DNA of 59,703 bases from Gammaproteobacteria bacterium (GTDB lineage Bacteria; Pseudomonadota; Gammaproteobacteria; Nitrosococcales; Methylophagaceae), in the NCBI GenBank assembly GCA_029210875.1, contig JARGFJ010000011.1:1-59703 (forward strand), read 5' to 3'. This document shows, piece by piece, positions 45,257 through 57,674 of the stretch (position 1 is its first letter; each line of letters begins with the position of its first letter). The notes under the pieces were generated by a model, which was not told the DNA's origin, searched no databases, and saw only the letters and a program-made list of their open reading frames with translations. Both the position numbers and the translations under genes were made by a program.

Positions 45257-45925
45257 ATGGCACTCAAAAAACCAGAGATGGTATTGATCGATCTTGATGG
45301 CACGCTAGTCGATAGCGTGCCTGATCTCGCTTGGTGTGTTGATGAAACCATGAAAGCACTTGAACTGCCTGTCAGAGGCGAAGCAAAAGTGCGAAATTGG
45401 GTTGGCAATGGTGTACCAAGACTGATCGAAAGAGCATTGATTGATCAATTAGATGGTTCACCAAGCGATGCCTTATTTGCCAAAGCCGCACCAATTTTTA
45501 TGGCGCTGTATGCAGACAATTCAAGCAAACGCAGTCAACTCTATCCTCATGTTGCTGAAGGTTTGCAATGGTTGAAGGAGCAAGGCATACGTATAGGCTG
45601 CGTCACCAATAAAGATGAGCAATTCACGCTACCTATTTTGAAAGACTTAGGTATTTATGATTTTTTTGAAATTGTTATTTGTGGTGACACCTTACCACTC
45701 AAAAAACCAGATCCTGCGCCACTACTTCATGGCGCTACGTATTTTGGTATCACACCAGAAAATGCCATGATGATTGGTGACTCGATTAGTGATGTTAAAG
45801 CATCGCGAGCGGCTGGATTTAAAATTGTCTGTATGAGCTATGGTTATAACCATGGCGTTGATATTCGTACTGCAAACCCCGATGCCGTCATTGATTCATT
45901 TGCTGAGTTGAACAGCGTATTTTAG
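45257..45925 (+). CDS. gph: Phosphoglycolate phosphatase
   Basis: This 222-residue HAD phosphatase has motif [13 protein letters not shown], motif II CVTNKD, the lysine in [10 protein letters not shown] and motif [15 protein letters not shown]. It removes phosphate from 2-phosphoglycolate formed by DNA repair or oxygenase side reactions. It is 5 bases after rpe and 11 before trpE. No own ribosome site is clear, so coupling to rpe is likely. Confidence 0.93.
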   Translation: MALKKPEMVLIDLDGTLVDSVPDLAWCVDETMKALELPVRGEAKVRNWVGNGVPRLIERALIDQLDGSPSDALFAKAAPIFMALYADNSSKRSQLYPHVAEGLQWLKEQGIRIGCVTNKDEQFTLPILKDLGIYDFFEIVICGDTLPLKKPDPAPLLHGATYFGITPENAMMIGDSISDVKASRAAGFKIVCMSYGYNHGVDIRTANPDAVIDSFAELNSVF

Positions 45926-45936
45926 AACTTACATTC

Positions 45937-47427
45937 ATGAACCAAGCACAATTCGATAAGTTAGCTCAACAAGGTTATAACCGTATTCCAGTTGCACGCG
46001 AAGTGCTTGCCGATCTGGATACTCCGTTAAGTACCTACTTAAAACTAGCCGATGTACCTTATTCATATTTATTTGAATCGGTCTACGGTGGCGAGAAATG
46101 GGGGCGATATTCAATCATTGGTTTACCGAGTGAAACCATTGTTCGCATTACTGGACATGATGTTGAAGTTAAACATCAGGGTGAAATTATCGAACAAACA
46201 AGAGTTGACGATCCGTTGACGTGGATTGAAAGCTTTAAACAACGTTATAAGGTGCCAGATTTAGACGAATTACCACGCTTTAATGGTGGCTTAGTCGGTT
46301 ATTTTGGTTACGATACGGTGCGTTATGTTGAACCACGTTTAGGTGACTGCCCAAATCCTGATCCACTAGGCTGCCCCGATATTTTACTGATGGTGTCAAA
46401 TGACCTAATCGTGTTTGATAACTTAAGTGGTCGTTTGTATATCATTGTTCATGCTGATCCAGCTCAAGACAATGCCTATACTAATGCTCAATCCAGTCTT
46501 GATTCATTAACGAGGCTCCTTCGTTCAACAACCCCGAAATACACATCATCAACGATCAGTAAAACAGTTGATGAACACGATTTTAAATCTGGGTTTACCC
46601 ATGATGGTTTCATCAAGGCTGTAGAAAAAGCCAAACAATACATTACTGATGGTGACATCATGCAAGTCGTGTTATCTCAACGTTTGTCCATTCCTTTTTC
46701 TGCACAAGCGATTGATTTATATCGCGCTTTACGCACCTTAAATCCATCTCCGTATATGTATTATCTTAATTTAGATGATTTCCATATTGTCGGATCATCA
46801 CCTGAAATTTTGGTGCGCATGGAAAACAACATTATCACCGTGCGTCCTATTGCTGGAACCCGTCCTCGTGGTAAAACACCTGAAGAGGATGCCGCACTTG
46901 AGCAAGATTTGCTAAATGATCCGAAGGAATTGGCAGAACACTTAATGTTGATTGATCTGGGACGGAATGATGCCGGACGCGTCAGTCAAATCGGTTCAGT
47001 CAAACTGACTGATAAGATGATTGTTGAACGTTATTCTCATGTTATGCATATTGTATCTAACGTTACTGGCGATGTCGTGCCCGATATGACCTGTATTGAT
47101 GCACTGCGCGCCACATTCCCGGCAGGTACTGTCAGTGGTGCCGCCAAAGTCCGTGCGATGGAGATAATTGATGAACTGGAACCTGTCAAACGTGGTGTTT
47201 ATGCCGGCGCTGTCGGTTATTTATCATGGTCTGGCAATATGGACACCGCTATTGCGATTCGCACAGCAGTGATCAAAGACAATACACTTCATATTCAAGC
47301 TGGTGCAGGCATTGTGTATGATTCCGTTCCAGAAATGGAGTGGCAAGAAACAATGAACAAAGCACGTGCCGTTTTTCGTGCAGTGGCAATGGCAGAAGCA
47401 GGCTTGGAAACATCAAAACATAAGTAA
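45937..47427 (+). CDS. trpE: Anthranilate synthase component I
   Basis: This 496-residue chorismate-using enzyme makes anthranilate for tryptophan synthesis with TrpG. The N-terminal tryptophan feedback region ([19 protein letters not shown]) and the C-terminal core are intact, including [31 protein letters not shown], and [18 protein letters not shown]. No trpG follows; a separate trpGDC locus is usual in this lineage. No leader peptide rich in tryptophan is seen before rpe. Confidence 0.96.
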   Translation: MNQAQFDKLAQQGYNRIPVAREVLADLDTPLSTYLKLADVPYSYLFESVYGGEKWGRYSIIGLPSETIVRITGHDVEVKHQGEIIEQTRVDDPLTWIESFKQRYKVPDLDELPRFNGGLVGYFGYDTVRYVEPRLGDCPNPDPLGCPDILLMVSNDLIVFDNLSGRLYIIVHADPAQDNAYTNAQSSLDSLTRLLRSTTPKYTSSTISKTVDEHDFKSGFTHDGFIKAVEKAKQYITDGDIMQVVLSQRLSIPFSAQAIDLYRALRTLNPSPYMYYLNLDDFHIVGSSPEILVRMENNIITVRPIAGTRPRGKTPEEDAALEQDLLNDPKELAEHLMLIDLGRNDAGRVSQIGSVKLTDKMIVERYSHVMHIVSNVTGDVVPDMTCIDALRATFPAGTVSGAAKVRAMEIIDELEPVKRGVYAGAVGYLSWSGNMDTAIAIRTAVIKDNTLHIQAGAGIVYDSVPEMEWQETMNKARAVFRAVAMAEAGLETSKHK

Positions 47428-47495
47428 AGAACAATTCAAACAAAATCCAACAGCCACACAAGAGTCTTAATTTATAACACTATTGAGAGAAAATA

Positions 47496-47786
47496 ATGAG
47501 TGAAAGTTCACCAACAACAAAAACATTTCAACAACGTGCCGATGAATTTATAGCAGTTGCCAACCAGCAAGCGGCACAAAGTGCTGTAGATGATGTTAAT
47601 ACATCGATTCTTTATTCTGCAGCCCGATTTAATGCGTTTAGCGTCGCCCGTTCTGTTAAAACTGCTGATAATTTACAAGCAGAAAAACAAGGTGCTATCG
47701 AGTACTTCACACAGCGTTATGCAGAAATGTTAGCTCAAAATATTGATGAATATATTTCGCGTTTCGAAAGCTATACACAAAAATAA
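47496..47786 (+). CDS. DUF3144 family protein
   Basis: This 96-residue helical protein has the family core FQQRADEFIAVANQQ, LYSAARFNAFSVA and GAIEYFTQRYAEMLAQN. There is no signal peptide. The function is unknown. GAGAGAA precedes the ATG and a strong terminator follows 25 bases after the stop. Confidence 0.82.
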   Translation: MSESSPTTKTFQQRADEFIAVANQQAAQSAVDDVNTSILYSAARFNAFSVARSVKTADNLQAEKQGAIEYFTQRYAEMLAQNIDEYISRFESYTQK

Positions 47787-47811
47787 TTAGACAATAAAGT
47801 CACAACAAATA

Positions 47812-47837
47812 AAGCCCTGCTCAATTAATCAGGGCTT
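47812..47837 (+). terminator. Rho-independent terminator after the DUF3144 gene
   Basis: AAGCCCTG and CAGGGCTT form an 8-base stem with a 10-base loop, followed by CGTTTATT. It ends the rpe-gph-trpE-DUF3144 run. Confidence 0.75.
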
Positions 47838-48004
47838 CGTTTATTAGAATCAGAACAAGTAGGACTTTTTATTTTTGAATATCAAGTTAAACGACTCCTT
47901 GATTATCGTCGTCTGTGAAACCATCAATATTGTCTTAAATAAAGCAAAGGAACTTTCTATGAAAATTACAAACGTTAACTTATGTGTATAGTGCGGAATG
48001 GCTT

Positions 48005-48092
48005 TTTTTCCTTTGATCTAAATCTTTGTGGTAAAAGATCTGACCGGTGAACAGTTTTTAGTTCCCAAGGTTCTTAACCCAGGTTCAGGTTA
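48005..48092 (-). mobile_element. Decayed solo end of an IS982-like element
   Basis: This stretch matches the untranslated leader and terminal repeat at about 314-401: shared blocks include TGTGGTAAAAGATCTGA, CGGT-AACAG, TTTTAGTTCCC and the terminal CAGGTTA-type end at 48073-48092. Small indels separate them. No transposase reading frame lies on either side, so only the outer end of an old element is left. It sits in the roughly 400-base gap between the DUF3144 gene and the next minus-strand gene. The rest of that gap, apart from the terminator and the short repeat at 48103, shows nothing further. Confidence 0.7.
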
Positions 48093-48102
48093 AGTAAGCT
48101 AA

Positions 48103-48129
48103 CCCTTCGACAAGCTCAGGGCGAACGGG
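48103..48129. repeat. Dispersed CTTCGACAAGCTCAGGGCG-type short repeat
   Basis: The block CCCTTCGACAAGCTCAGGG followed by CGAACGGG is a short repeat that I recognise from many unrelated bacterial genomes. Here one copy lies 10 bases after the IS982 relic. Its origin and role are unsettled. Confidence 0.6.
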
Positions 48130-48183
48130 AATTTTTAGCACTATCTGCATCTTCAATGACCACGGGTATATATGGAAAACACG

Positions 48184-48615
48184 TTATTCGAGCGATTTCA
48201 ATACACGCTTAATTTCTGATCTGACATCATCTATTGCCTTAACAACCTGTGTTACTGAATCGTTATTATCAGCGACTTTATCCCAATTTTCTGCCCAGGT
48301 TTTTCTCAAGTCATCAGCTGTTAACTCAACGCTCGGATCGGTTAACACACTGAGTTCAGCAATCAGTCCGACTTTAACCCAGCCCTTTCGTGGACTACCT
48401 TCATCCAAATCACCATCGTAATGAGCTGTGTAAATAAGTTGTTCTAATGATGATAATTCGACCAACATTTCAAAAGAGGCTGTGCGTATGGTGTTATTTT
48501 GCTCTGATATTTCCATACGCCACACATTGTATGAGAAACCCAGCAAGGTAAACAGAAGACTGTAAATAACAGCAAGATAATAAAGCTTGGGATTGAAATT
48601 TAGTAATGGATCCAT
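48184..48615 (-). CDS. Hypothetical membrane-anchored protein
   Basis: This 143-residue protein has one N-terminal membrane helix (LYYLAVIYSLLFTLLGFSYN) and an acidic, mainly helical soluble part. No catalytic motif is visible. It has no recognised family. It lies alone between the IS relic and the yjbQ gene, with 79 bases upstream of its start. Confidence 0.6.
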   Translation of the reverse strand: MDPLLNFNPKLYYLAVIYSLLFTLLGFSYNVWRMEISEQNNTIRTASFEMLVELSSLEQLIYTAHYDGDLDEGSPRKGWVKVGLIAELSVLTDPSVELTADDLRKTWAENWDKVADNNDSVTQVVKAIDDVRSEIKRVLKSLE

Positions 48616-48694
48616 ACTGTTTTTCCCAATTTAATATAGCTATAAGACGATCATTATCCGTGCATATTACAAACTGTTGTTTAGATAATAATTG

Positions 48695-49111
48695 TTACTC
48701 GCCCATTACTGTCACGATCAGACGCCTATTATGACGATGAGTGCGATGTTCCCAAAGATATATTCCTTGCCAAATACCTAGAACGCAATGGCCGTTAGCC
48801 ACCGGCATGGTCAGATCAGGGTTGGTTAACACGGTTCTGATATGAGCACTCATATCATCTGGACCTTCATCCTGATGTAAAAACATCGGATCACCATCGG
48901 GCACAATATGTTGCATATAGGTTTCTAGATCGCGACGCACATCAGGATCAGCATTTTCACATAACATGAGTGATGCACTGGTATGTTGCACAAAGACATG
49001 ACAGATACCAATTTGAATACCAGACTGTGCAACCAGCTGTTGAACCTGATTGGTAATGTTGGTTGTGCTTCTACCAGAGGTTGTGATGTCAAATTGTTGC
49101 TGAAAAACCAT
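48695..49111 (-). CDS. YjbQ/UPF0047 family protein
   Basis: This 138-residue protein has the family signature HVFVQHTSASLMLCENADPDV and the C-terminal LGIWQGIYLWEHRTHRHNRR stretch with conserved histidines. Family members have been given weak thiamine-phosphate synthase activity, but the main role is unsettled. The ATG at 49109-49111 overlaps the stop of the gene before it (TGATG), which favours it over the GTG one codon upstream. Confidence 0.88.
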   Translation of the reverse strand: MVFQQQFDITTSGRSTTNITNQVQQLVAQSGIQIGICHVFVQHTSASLMLCENADPDVRRDLETYMQHIVPDGDPMFLHQDEGPDDMSAHIRTVLTNPDLTMPVANGHCVLGIWQGIYLWEHRTHRHNRRLIVTVMGE

Positions 49112-50160
49112 CACTCTATTCCTGCATCAAAATAGGCTTTAGCACGACCACTTTTAATGACATTACGCACATGCTCTGCTGCTTGGCGTTGTGAGGGGTG
49201 CAAACCGACATGCCATAAGTTCATTGCTGCGCCCAGAACCAGACTATCAAATGCAGGCCCTGCTTGGCCTGATAATGCAGCTAACCCTAACTCAACCGTT
49301 TCTGCTGCCGTTACATCTTCAGAAGCCTGTGGCAATGCACCACGAGTCGTTTGCTCTATATCAAATTGTTTTGGATCTAATGGACACTCTTCGAATGTTT
49401 CGCCATGAACACGATAATTGTTTGATGTTTCGCGTAGGGTTGGCAGTATTCCGCCTTCAATTCCTCTGATTACCAATGCAGTATCAAAACCAGCTTGATT
49501 GGCTAACCACGCCAATATTTCTGGATAAGCTTTGTGAACAAACCCTACCAACAAATGGTTTTTTTGCTGTGCTTTGATCGGCATGATCAATTTTTCCAAG
49601 GTAGCCAAGCTAGGCCGTTTAATCATTTTTGTTCGCAAATCTTCAAGTGCATATAAGGCTGGATTTGATTGTGCCTGATCGACATAAGCCCAAGCTAACT
49701 CTGAGTTTTCAATGCGTTTCACCGCCATTTCTACCGATTGATTGGTATCCATTCCGGCAAAGGCCAACACTTGAGAATGTGTCACCCCAAATTTGGGACC
49801 CATTTCTTTGACACCCTGAGATACTGTGGCCAAACCAGATGCCGCTAACACAGCCGGTAAAAAGGCCATGATTGGACAATGGCGGTTATAACCATTGAAC
49901 GGATCAGCAAAGGTTAATAACTCAGAGACATTAGCACTTTGTTGATTTGTATACTGCTGCAATGCTTGCAACAAACCCAGATTTTCATCATTGGTTTCAG
50001 TTTTCATCCGTAAACCAATAAAAAACACAGCCGCTTGAACCGGATCGGCTTCGCCAGACAAAATTTCCAGCATGGCGAGTTTTGCTTCTTTTAGCGAAAG
50101 GTCTTTACTTAAATGTGGGCCTGTTGCTAGTTTCTTAATAGCATTTGCAATTGCGGTCAT
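49111..50160 (-). CDS. TrpD2/YbiB-type phosphoribosyltransferase-like protein
   Basis: This 349-residue protein has the anthranilate phosphoribosyltransferase fold: an N-terminal helical part (LSLKEAKLAMLEILSGEADPVQAAVF), then PFNGYNRHCPIMAFLPAVLAASG in place of the canonical GTGGD loop, and EMGPKFGVTHSQVL. The lost GTGGD-type diphosphate loop marks the YbiB/TrpD2 branch, shown in E. coli to bind nucleic acid rather than make tryptophan. It is 9 bases after ligA, in keeping with a DNA-linked role. Confidence 0.82.
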   Translation of the reverse strand: MTAIANAIKKLATGPHLSKDLSLKEAKLAMLEILSGEADPVQAAVFFIGLRMKTETNDENLGLLQALQQYTNQQSANVSELLTFADPFNGYNRHCPIMAFLPAVLAASGLATVSQGVKEMGPKFGVTHSQVLAFAGMDTNQSVEMAVKRIENSELAWAYVDQAQSNPALYALEDLRTKMIKRPSLATLEKLIMPIKAQQKNHLLVGFVHKAYPEILAWLANQAGFDTALVIRGIEGGILPTLRETSNNYRVHGETFEECPLDPKQFDIEQTTRGALPQASEDVTAAETVELGLAALSGQAGPAFDSLVLGAAMNLWHVGLHPSQRQAAEHVRNVIKSGRAKAYFDAGIE

Positions 50161-50169
50161 GCGTGTTTC

Positions 50170-53051
<2,882 letters not shown>

Positions 53052-53111
53052 TTACAAAATCCGCCAACTAAGGGATAATAAACCGTTTTCAACATCATTT
53101 TGAGATAATCC

Positions 53112-53501
53112 ATGTCCACACAACCAAGCAAAGAATTAGAAACGTTTGATAACGAATTTCCAGACCGCGATTATAGCATTCACATCGAGACACCTGAGTT
53201 TACAGCGATTTGTCCTAAAACAGGTCAGCCAGATTTTGCCACAATCAAAATCGATTATGTACCAGATTTGAAATGCGTTGAATTAAAATCGTACAAATTA
53301 TATCTATGGTCATACCGCAACGAAGGTGCTTTTCATGAAAAAGTGACCAATATGATCCTGGATGACCTTGTTAAAGCAACTGATCCGCGTTTTATGCGTG
53401 TTACCGGCATATTCAATGTGCGTGGTGGTGTCTATACCAATGTGGTTGCTGAATATCGTAAAGCCGGTTGGGTTGCGCCAACACCTGTACAGCTACCGTA
53501 A
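53112..53501 (+). CDS. queF: NADPH-dependent 7-cyano-7-deazaguanine reductase QueF
   Basis: This 129-residue short-type QueF reduces preQ0 to preQ1 in queuosine synthesis. The catalytic cysteine is in [16 protein letters not shown], and the family block [19 protein letters not shown] is present. Its start is supported by GAG upstream. The other queuosine genes are not in the window. Confidence 0.94.
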   Translation: MSTQPSKELETFDNEFPDRDYSIHIETPEFTAICPKTGQPDFATIKIDYVPDLKCVELKSYKLYLWSYRNEGAFHEKVTNMILDDLVKATDPRFMRVTGIFNVRGGVYTNVVAEYRKAGWVAPTPVQLP

Positions 53502-53518
53502 CTAGATTTGATAGCGTT

Positions 53519-54802
53519 ATGATCCGTAACGCAACGATTGGCATCGATCTCGGCACCTCAGGGTGTCGAGCTATCGTCATAGATGACGCTGGCAACATCA
53601 TAGCAACGAGCAGACAACTATTTGATCCTCAACAGATCAACTCAACTGAACAAAATCCCGATTATCACTGGCAAACAGTGAAAACAGTTTTAGCTAATGT
53701 TATCAGGCAAATTCACGGTTTTAAGATTGAAGCGATCTGCGTCGATGCAACGTCTGGCTCTGTTGTTGTTGCTTCAAAAAAAGGCAAAGCGTTAACGCCA
53801 CTGTTGATGTATAACGATAGTCGTGCAGTTAAACAAAGTCAGCTTATTAAAATCATAGCCCCAGCCCACTCTGCTGCACATGGTGCCACCAGTGGTTTAG
53901 CGAAATTATTATATTTAAATACACATCATCAATTTACTACCGATACAGTACTGATGCATCAAGCAGATTGGATTAATGCCAAGCTTGGGGCGCATATTGG
54001 CATTACCGATGAAAATAATGCATTAAAAACGGGCTATGATCCGATTGAGCGATGTTGGCCACATTGGATAAGCACATTACACCTCAAGCCGGCATTCCCC
54101 ACTGTCGTACCTTCTGGTAGCGTGATAGGCCAACTATCGCCAACATTAGTTGATGAATTCCAACTGACCAATCAACCCAATCTTATTGCGGGTACAACAG
54201 ACAGCATCGCCGCATTAATTGCCACAAACTCAAGCTATATTGGTAACGCTGTCACCTCATTGGGTTCCAGTCTTGTTGTTAAACTCATTAGTGATAGTCC
54301 TGTATTTATTCCTGAACAAGGGGTTTATAGTCATCGACTTGGCAATAAATGGTTAGTTGGTGGGGCTTCAAATACCGGTGGCGCTGTATTAGCCCACTAT
54401 TTCAGCTCAAGCCAGTTACAGCAGCTTAGTGAACAAATTGATTTAAGCAAAAAACCTGCTGTCAATTATTATCCCCTGCTGACTAACGGCGAACGTTTTC
54501 CAATTAATGATCCTGACAAACCAGGCATCTTAAGTCCTCGCCCCAAAAGTGATATCGACTTTTTACATGGTTTACTAGATGGTATGGCAAGAATCGAACA
54601 GCTTGCCTACCAATGTCTTGAACAAGCAGGTGCATCACCGTTAACATCTATTACAACAGTCGGTGGAGGTAGTATTAATACAACATGGCAAGCCATTCGT
54701 CAGCACTATATAAATGTGCCATTTCTAACGGCTGAACATACCGAAGCAGCCTACGGTTCGGCACAAATCGCACGCGGTTATTTATCAACATTTAAAGACT
54801 AA
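53519..54802 (+). CDS. FGGY family carbohydrate kinase (D-ribulokinase-like)
   Basis: This 427-residue sugar kinase has the N-terminal phosphate-binding GIDLGTSGCRA, the VDATSGSVV segment, PLLMYNDSRA, the catalytic-type aspartate in GTTDSIAAL and a C-terminal TVGGGSINTTWQ. The DATSGS and MYNDSRA pattern resembles the plant/cyanobacterial D-ribulose kinase branch more than xylulokinase. Its start at 53519 is 17 bases after queF; a longer frame back to 53468 would overlap queF. The substrate is inferred. Confidence 0.8.
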   Translation: MIRNATIGIDLGTSGCRAIVIDDAGNIIATSRQLFDPQQINSTEQNPDYHWQTVKTVLANVIRQIHGFKIEAICVDATSGSVVVASKKGKALTPLLMYNDSRAVKQSQLIKIIAPAHSAAHGATSGLAKLLYLNTHHQFTTDTVLMHQADWINAKLGAHIGITDENNALKTGYDPIERCWPHWISTLHLKPAFPTVVPSGSVIGQLSPTLVDEFQLTNQPNLIAGTTDSIAALIATNSSYIGNAVTSLGSSLVVKLISDSPVFIPEQGVYSHRLGNKWLVGGASNTGGAVLAHYFSSSQLQQLSEQIDLSKKPAVNYYPLLTNGERFPINDPDKPGILSPRPKSDIDFLHGLLDGMARIEQLAYQCLEQAGASPLTSITTVGGGSINTTWQAIRQHYINVPFLTAEHTEAAYGSAQIARGYLSTFKD

Positions 54803-54807
54803 CTACT

Positions 54808-55536
54808 ATGACTCAATTATTTGCAGGAGCGCGCTACCTTTTAAAAGGATTTGGCTTAATTCATCAAAAAGGCATTCGAAAATTCGCCTATATTCCAATG
54901 GTAATCAATACTGTGTTATTTAGTTTTGCCATTTGGTTAGGCATATCCAAGTTTGATCAATGGATGAACAGCATGATCCCGACATGGATGCCTGATTGGT
55001 TATTAAGTGTCTTAATGTGGATAATCTGGCCATTATTTACAGCTCTAATTACGTTAGTTGTATTTTTTACTTTCTCGATTGTCGCCAATCTGTTGGCAGC
55101 GCCGTTCAATGGCGTATTAGCTGAGGCCGTCGAAGTTAAATTAGCAGGTCAACCGCCAACAGAAATACCTTGGCAAAAAATCGTTAAAGATACGCCTTTA
55201 ATGTTGTGGAATGAGCTTAGAAAACTACTTTATGTTCTGATGTGGCTAATTCCTTTATTTATCTTGTCGTGGATTCCGGTCGTTAATTTTGTAGCACCAG
55301 TCTTGTGGATTGCGTTTTCAAGCTGGATGTTAGCGCTTGATTATCACGACTATCCAATGGGTAATCATCAGATTTTATTTGCACAGCAACGTCAAATTCT
55401 CAAACAAAAAAGACTATTAGCACTTGGTTTTGGATTAGCGACCTTAGGTGCAACCATGATTCCATTTGTGAACTTCTTGGTGATTCCAGCAGCAGTAGCT
55501 GGGGCAACGGCATTGTACTTAGAGCGATTGAAATAA
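54808..55536 (+). CDS. cysZ: CysZ/EI24-type membrane protein
   Basis: This 242-residue integral membrane protein has the CysZ shape: GARYLLKGFGLIHQKGIRKF at the start, paired long helices, and NLLAAPFNGVLAEAVE, then LALDYHDYPMGNHQI near the end. CysZ takes up sulfate for cysteine synthesis. It is 5 bases after the sugar kinase. Confidence 0.85.
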   Translation: MTQLFAGARYLLKGFGLIHQKGIRKFAYIPMVINTVLFSFAIWLGISKFDQWMNSMIPTWMPDWLLSVLMWIIWPLFTALITLVVFFTFSIVANLLAAPFNGVLAEAVEVKLAGQPPTEIPWQKIVKDTPLMLWNELRKLLYVLMWLIPLFILSWIPVVNFVAPVLWIAFSSWMLALDYHDYPMGNHQILFAQQRQILKQKRLLALGFGLATLGATMIPFVNFLVIPAAVAGATALYLERLK

Positions 55537-55587
55537 TTAACAAAGCCTAGTGAACTCAAGTGCAAGCGCATACTCTAACAGTGTTAA

Positions 55588-55616
55588 TTGCATATCATCC
55601 TTGTATTACTCATATT
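55588..55616 (+). promoter_or_regulatory. Possible promoter of the SbmA-like gene
   Basis: TTGCAT, 17 bases, CATATT in the 97-base gap after cysZ, just before a GAGAGA ribosome site. The boxes are moderate. Confidence 0.3.
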
Positions 55617-55633
55617 TAAAGAGAGAATAAATC

Positions 55634-56923
55634 GTGTTTTTATCATTCTTCCCAAAACCAAAGTTATTCTTTATCAGCTTCGCCTTGTGGGCATTAGTCA
55701 GTGTTTTAGGCTGGTATAGTGTGGTACAAGACCTGGGACATTTAAGTTTGGGTGCTCTGTTTGGTGTTCACTTTCCTGAAGCATTAGCACAAGGGGCTGA
55801 TGCCAGTGCACAAGCGGCTTTCGACAGTGCCTACACAAAGGCACTCAATCTCTGGCACTATCAATATATGGCGCTATGTTATGCCCTGTTTATCGGTGCA
55901 TGGGTTATTTACGGTGGTCAAAAATGGGCTAAATGGTCTGTTATAGGTTCCGGTCTGATTGTCTTTATTACCTGGTTTCAAGTGCAAGTCAGTGTCATGA
56001 TCAACGCTTGGTATGGCAACTTTTATAACTTGATTCAAAAAGCACTGACCTCACCTAACTCAATTACATCTGAAGACTATTACTCACAACTTTTTACATT
56101 TGCCACTATCGCCCTAATAGCCATTACGGTTGCCGTATTGAATAACTTTTTTGTCAGCCACTATGTCTTTCGCTGGCGCACCGCAATGAACGATTATTAC
56201 ACCTCTAAATGGGCACACGTGCGCCAGATTGAAGGTGCATCACAACGTATTCAAGAAGACACCATGCGCTTTGCTTCTATCGTTGAATCACTGGGTGTTA
56301 ATTTCTTAAATGCAGTGATGACGCTGATCGCGTTTTTACCGATTTTGTGGGGACTATCCGGTTATGTCAAAACACTGCCACTAATTGGTGAAGTGTCACA
56401 AGCCTTGGTGTTTGTAGCCATTGTCTGGTCAATTATCGGTACCGTTTTACTTGCAATCGCCGGCTTTAAATTGCCCGGCCTGGAGTTTAAAAACCAACGG
56501 GTTGAAGCAGCCTATCGTAAAGAGCTGGTCTATGGTGAAGACCACGACGACAGAGCTGAACCAATCAAACTTGCCGAGCTATTTTCAAATGTTCGTCAAA
56601 ACTACTTCCGTCTCTATTTTCACTATTTATATTTCAACGTAGTACGCTATGGCTATCTGCAAGCAGGTGTACTTATTCCATTAATTGCATTGGGTCCATC
56701 AATCATTGCTGGTGCCCTCACCCTTGGGGTAATGCAACAAATCAGTAATGCCTTTAATCAAGTTGAAGACTCGTTCCAATTACTGGTTAAATCATGGACA
56801 ACCATCGTCGAATTACTATCTATTTATAAACGTTTAAAAGGCTTTGAAGCTGCGATTAACGATCAGCCATTGCCTGATATTGATCAAGACTTTATTGCTG
56901 AAACAGCCGAAATTACAGCCTAA
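55634..56923 (+). CDS. SbmA/BacA-like inner-membrane peptide transporter
   Basis: This 429-residue protein has about eight helices and no ATPase domain. SbmA-type signatures include VSVMINAWYGNFYNLIQKAL, VFRWRTAMNDYYTSKWAHVR, and IEGASQRIQEDTMRFASIVE. SbmA/BacA move peptides, microcins and B12-like compounds by proton coupling. The gene starts with GTG and has GAGAGA about 8 bases upstream. It forms a pair with the peptidase gene 18 bases downstream. Confidence 0.88.
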   Translation: MFLSFFPKPKLFFISFALWALVSVLGWYSVVQDLGHLSLGALFGVHFPEALAQGADASAQAAFDSAYTKALNLWHYQYMALCYALFIGAWVIYGGQKWAKWSVIGSGLIVFITWFQVQVSVMINAWYGNFYNLIQKALTSPNSITSEDYYSQLFTFATIALIAITVAVLNNFFVSHYVFRWRTAMNDYYTSKWAHVRQIEGASQRIQEDTMRFASIVESLGVNFLNAVMTLIAFLPILWGLSGYVKTLPLIGEVSQALVFVAIVWSIIGTVLLAIAGFKLPGLEFKNQRVEAAYRKELVYGEDHDDRAEPIKLAELFSNVRQNYFRLYFHYLYFNVVRYGYLQAGVLIPLIALGPSIIAGALTLGVMQQISNAFNQVEDSFQLLVKSWTTIVELLSIYKRLKGFEAAINDQPLPDIDQDFIAETAEITA

Positions 56924-56941
56924 TTCAATTGATTAAACGCA

Positions 56942-57457
56942 ATGTCAGAGATAACTCAATTAACGTATTTGGCGGGCTACCCCGAGACCGTAAAAGACCA
57001 GGTTCGTAGCCTGATCCAAAATGAACGGCTCGGTCAGTTTTTGTTACAAAAATATCCCGTTAGCCACGATATTAAAACCAATAAATCCCTATATTCGTAT
57101 GTGATTGATTTAAAAAATCAATTTATTCGTCAATCCAGCCCGCTGAGTAAAGTGATTTATGATGACAAGCTTGATGTCTTGCACCAGGCACTAGGCTTGC
57201 ATACGTTTATCTCACGAGTCCAAGGCAATAAATTAAAAGCTAAAAATGAAATGCGTATTGGTTCAGTGTTTAAAACCGCACCGATTGAGTTTCTAACTAT
57301 GATTGTCGTGCACGAATTAGCTCACTTAAAAGAAAAAGAGCACAACAAAGCATTTTATAAATTGTGCACCTACATGCAAGCTAACTATCATCAGCTAGAA
57401 TTTGAAATGAGGCTATATCTGACTTACATCGATAATTTTGGAAAATTGTATAAATAA
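56942..57457 (+). CDS. YgjP-like metallopeptidase-domain protein
   Basis: This 171-residue soluble protein has the zinc motif VVHELAHLKEKEHNKAFY (HExxH with a downstream histidine in EHNKAF), the YgjP/DUF45 pattern. The N-terminal half is helical with no signal. The peptide or protein substrate is unknown; its neighbour is a peptide transporter. Its stop codon lies at the edge of a hairpin array. Confidence 0.8.
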   Translation: MSEITQLTYLAGYPETVKDQVRSLIQNERLGQFLLQKYPVSHDIKTNKSLYSYVIDLKNQFIRQSSPLSKVIYDDKLDVLHQALGLHTFISRVQGNKLKAKNEMRIGSVFKTAPIEFLTMIVVHELAHLKEKEHNKAFYKLCTYMQANYHQLEFEMRLYLTYIDNFGKLYK

Positions 57458-57573
57458 CCCAACCTAGGTGAATCAATTGTTCTAATGCTTGTTGGGTTGA
57501 AACCCAACCTACGGTGATGATGTTGTGGGTTCGGTTTTAACCGAACACTCGGATTGTCGGGTTAAAACCCGAC
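57457..57573 (+). repeat. Array of short palindromic repeats (three hairpins)
   Basis: Three consecutive perfect or near-perfect palindromes lie at 57491-57508 (GTTGGGTTGAAACCCAAC), 57529-57546 (GTTCGGTTTTAACCGAAC) and 57556-57573 (GTCGGGTTAAAACCCGAC). The first and third are followed by CTACGGT. A half unit AACCCAACCTAGG precedes them at about 57457. They look like REP-type units with compensating changes in both arms. They fill most of the 217-base gap between the convergent peptidase and GGDEF-EAL genes and may also act as a terminator. Confidence 0.7.
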
Positions 57574-57674
57574 CTACGGTTACAGGACAAAAAAACCGGA
57601 ATAACAGTGTTGTTCTTATTTCGAGTTGGGCTTACTTTCTATCAAGCAGCCTGATTTTAATTTCATCAACAGAT

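Noticed and set aside
49111..50160. Tryptophan biosynthesis TrpD
   Set aside because: The GTGGD diphosphate loop is absent and the gene lies by ligA, not trp genes; it fits YbiB/TrpD2.
53468..53518. Longer start for the sugar kinase
   Set aside because: It would overlap queF and adds 17 residues before the conserved GIDLGTS opening.
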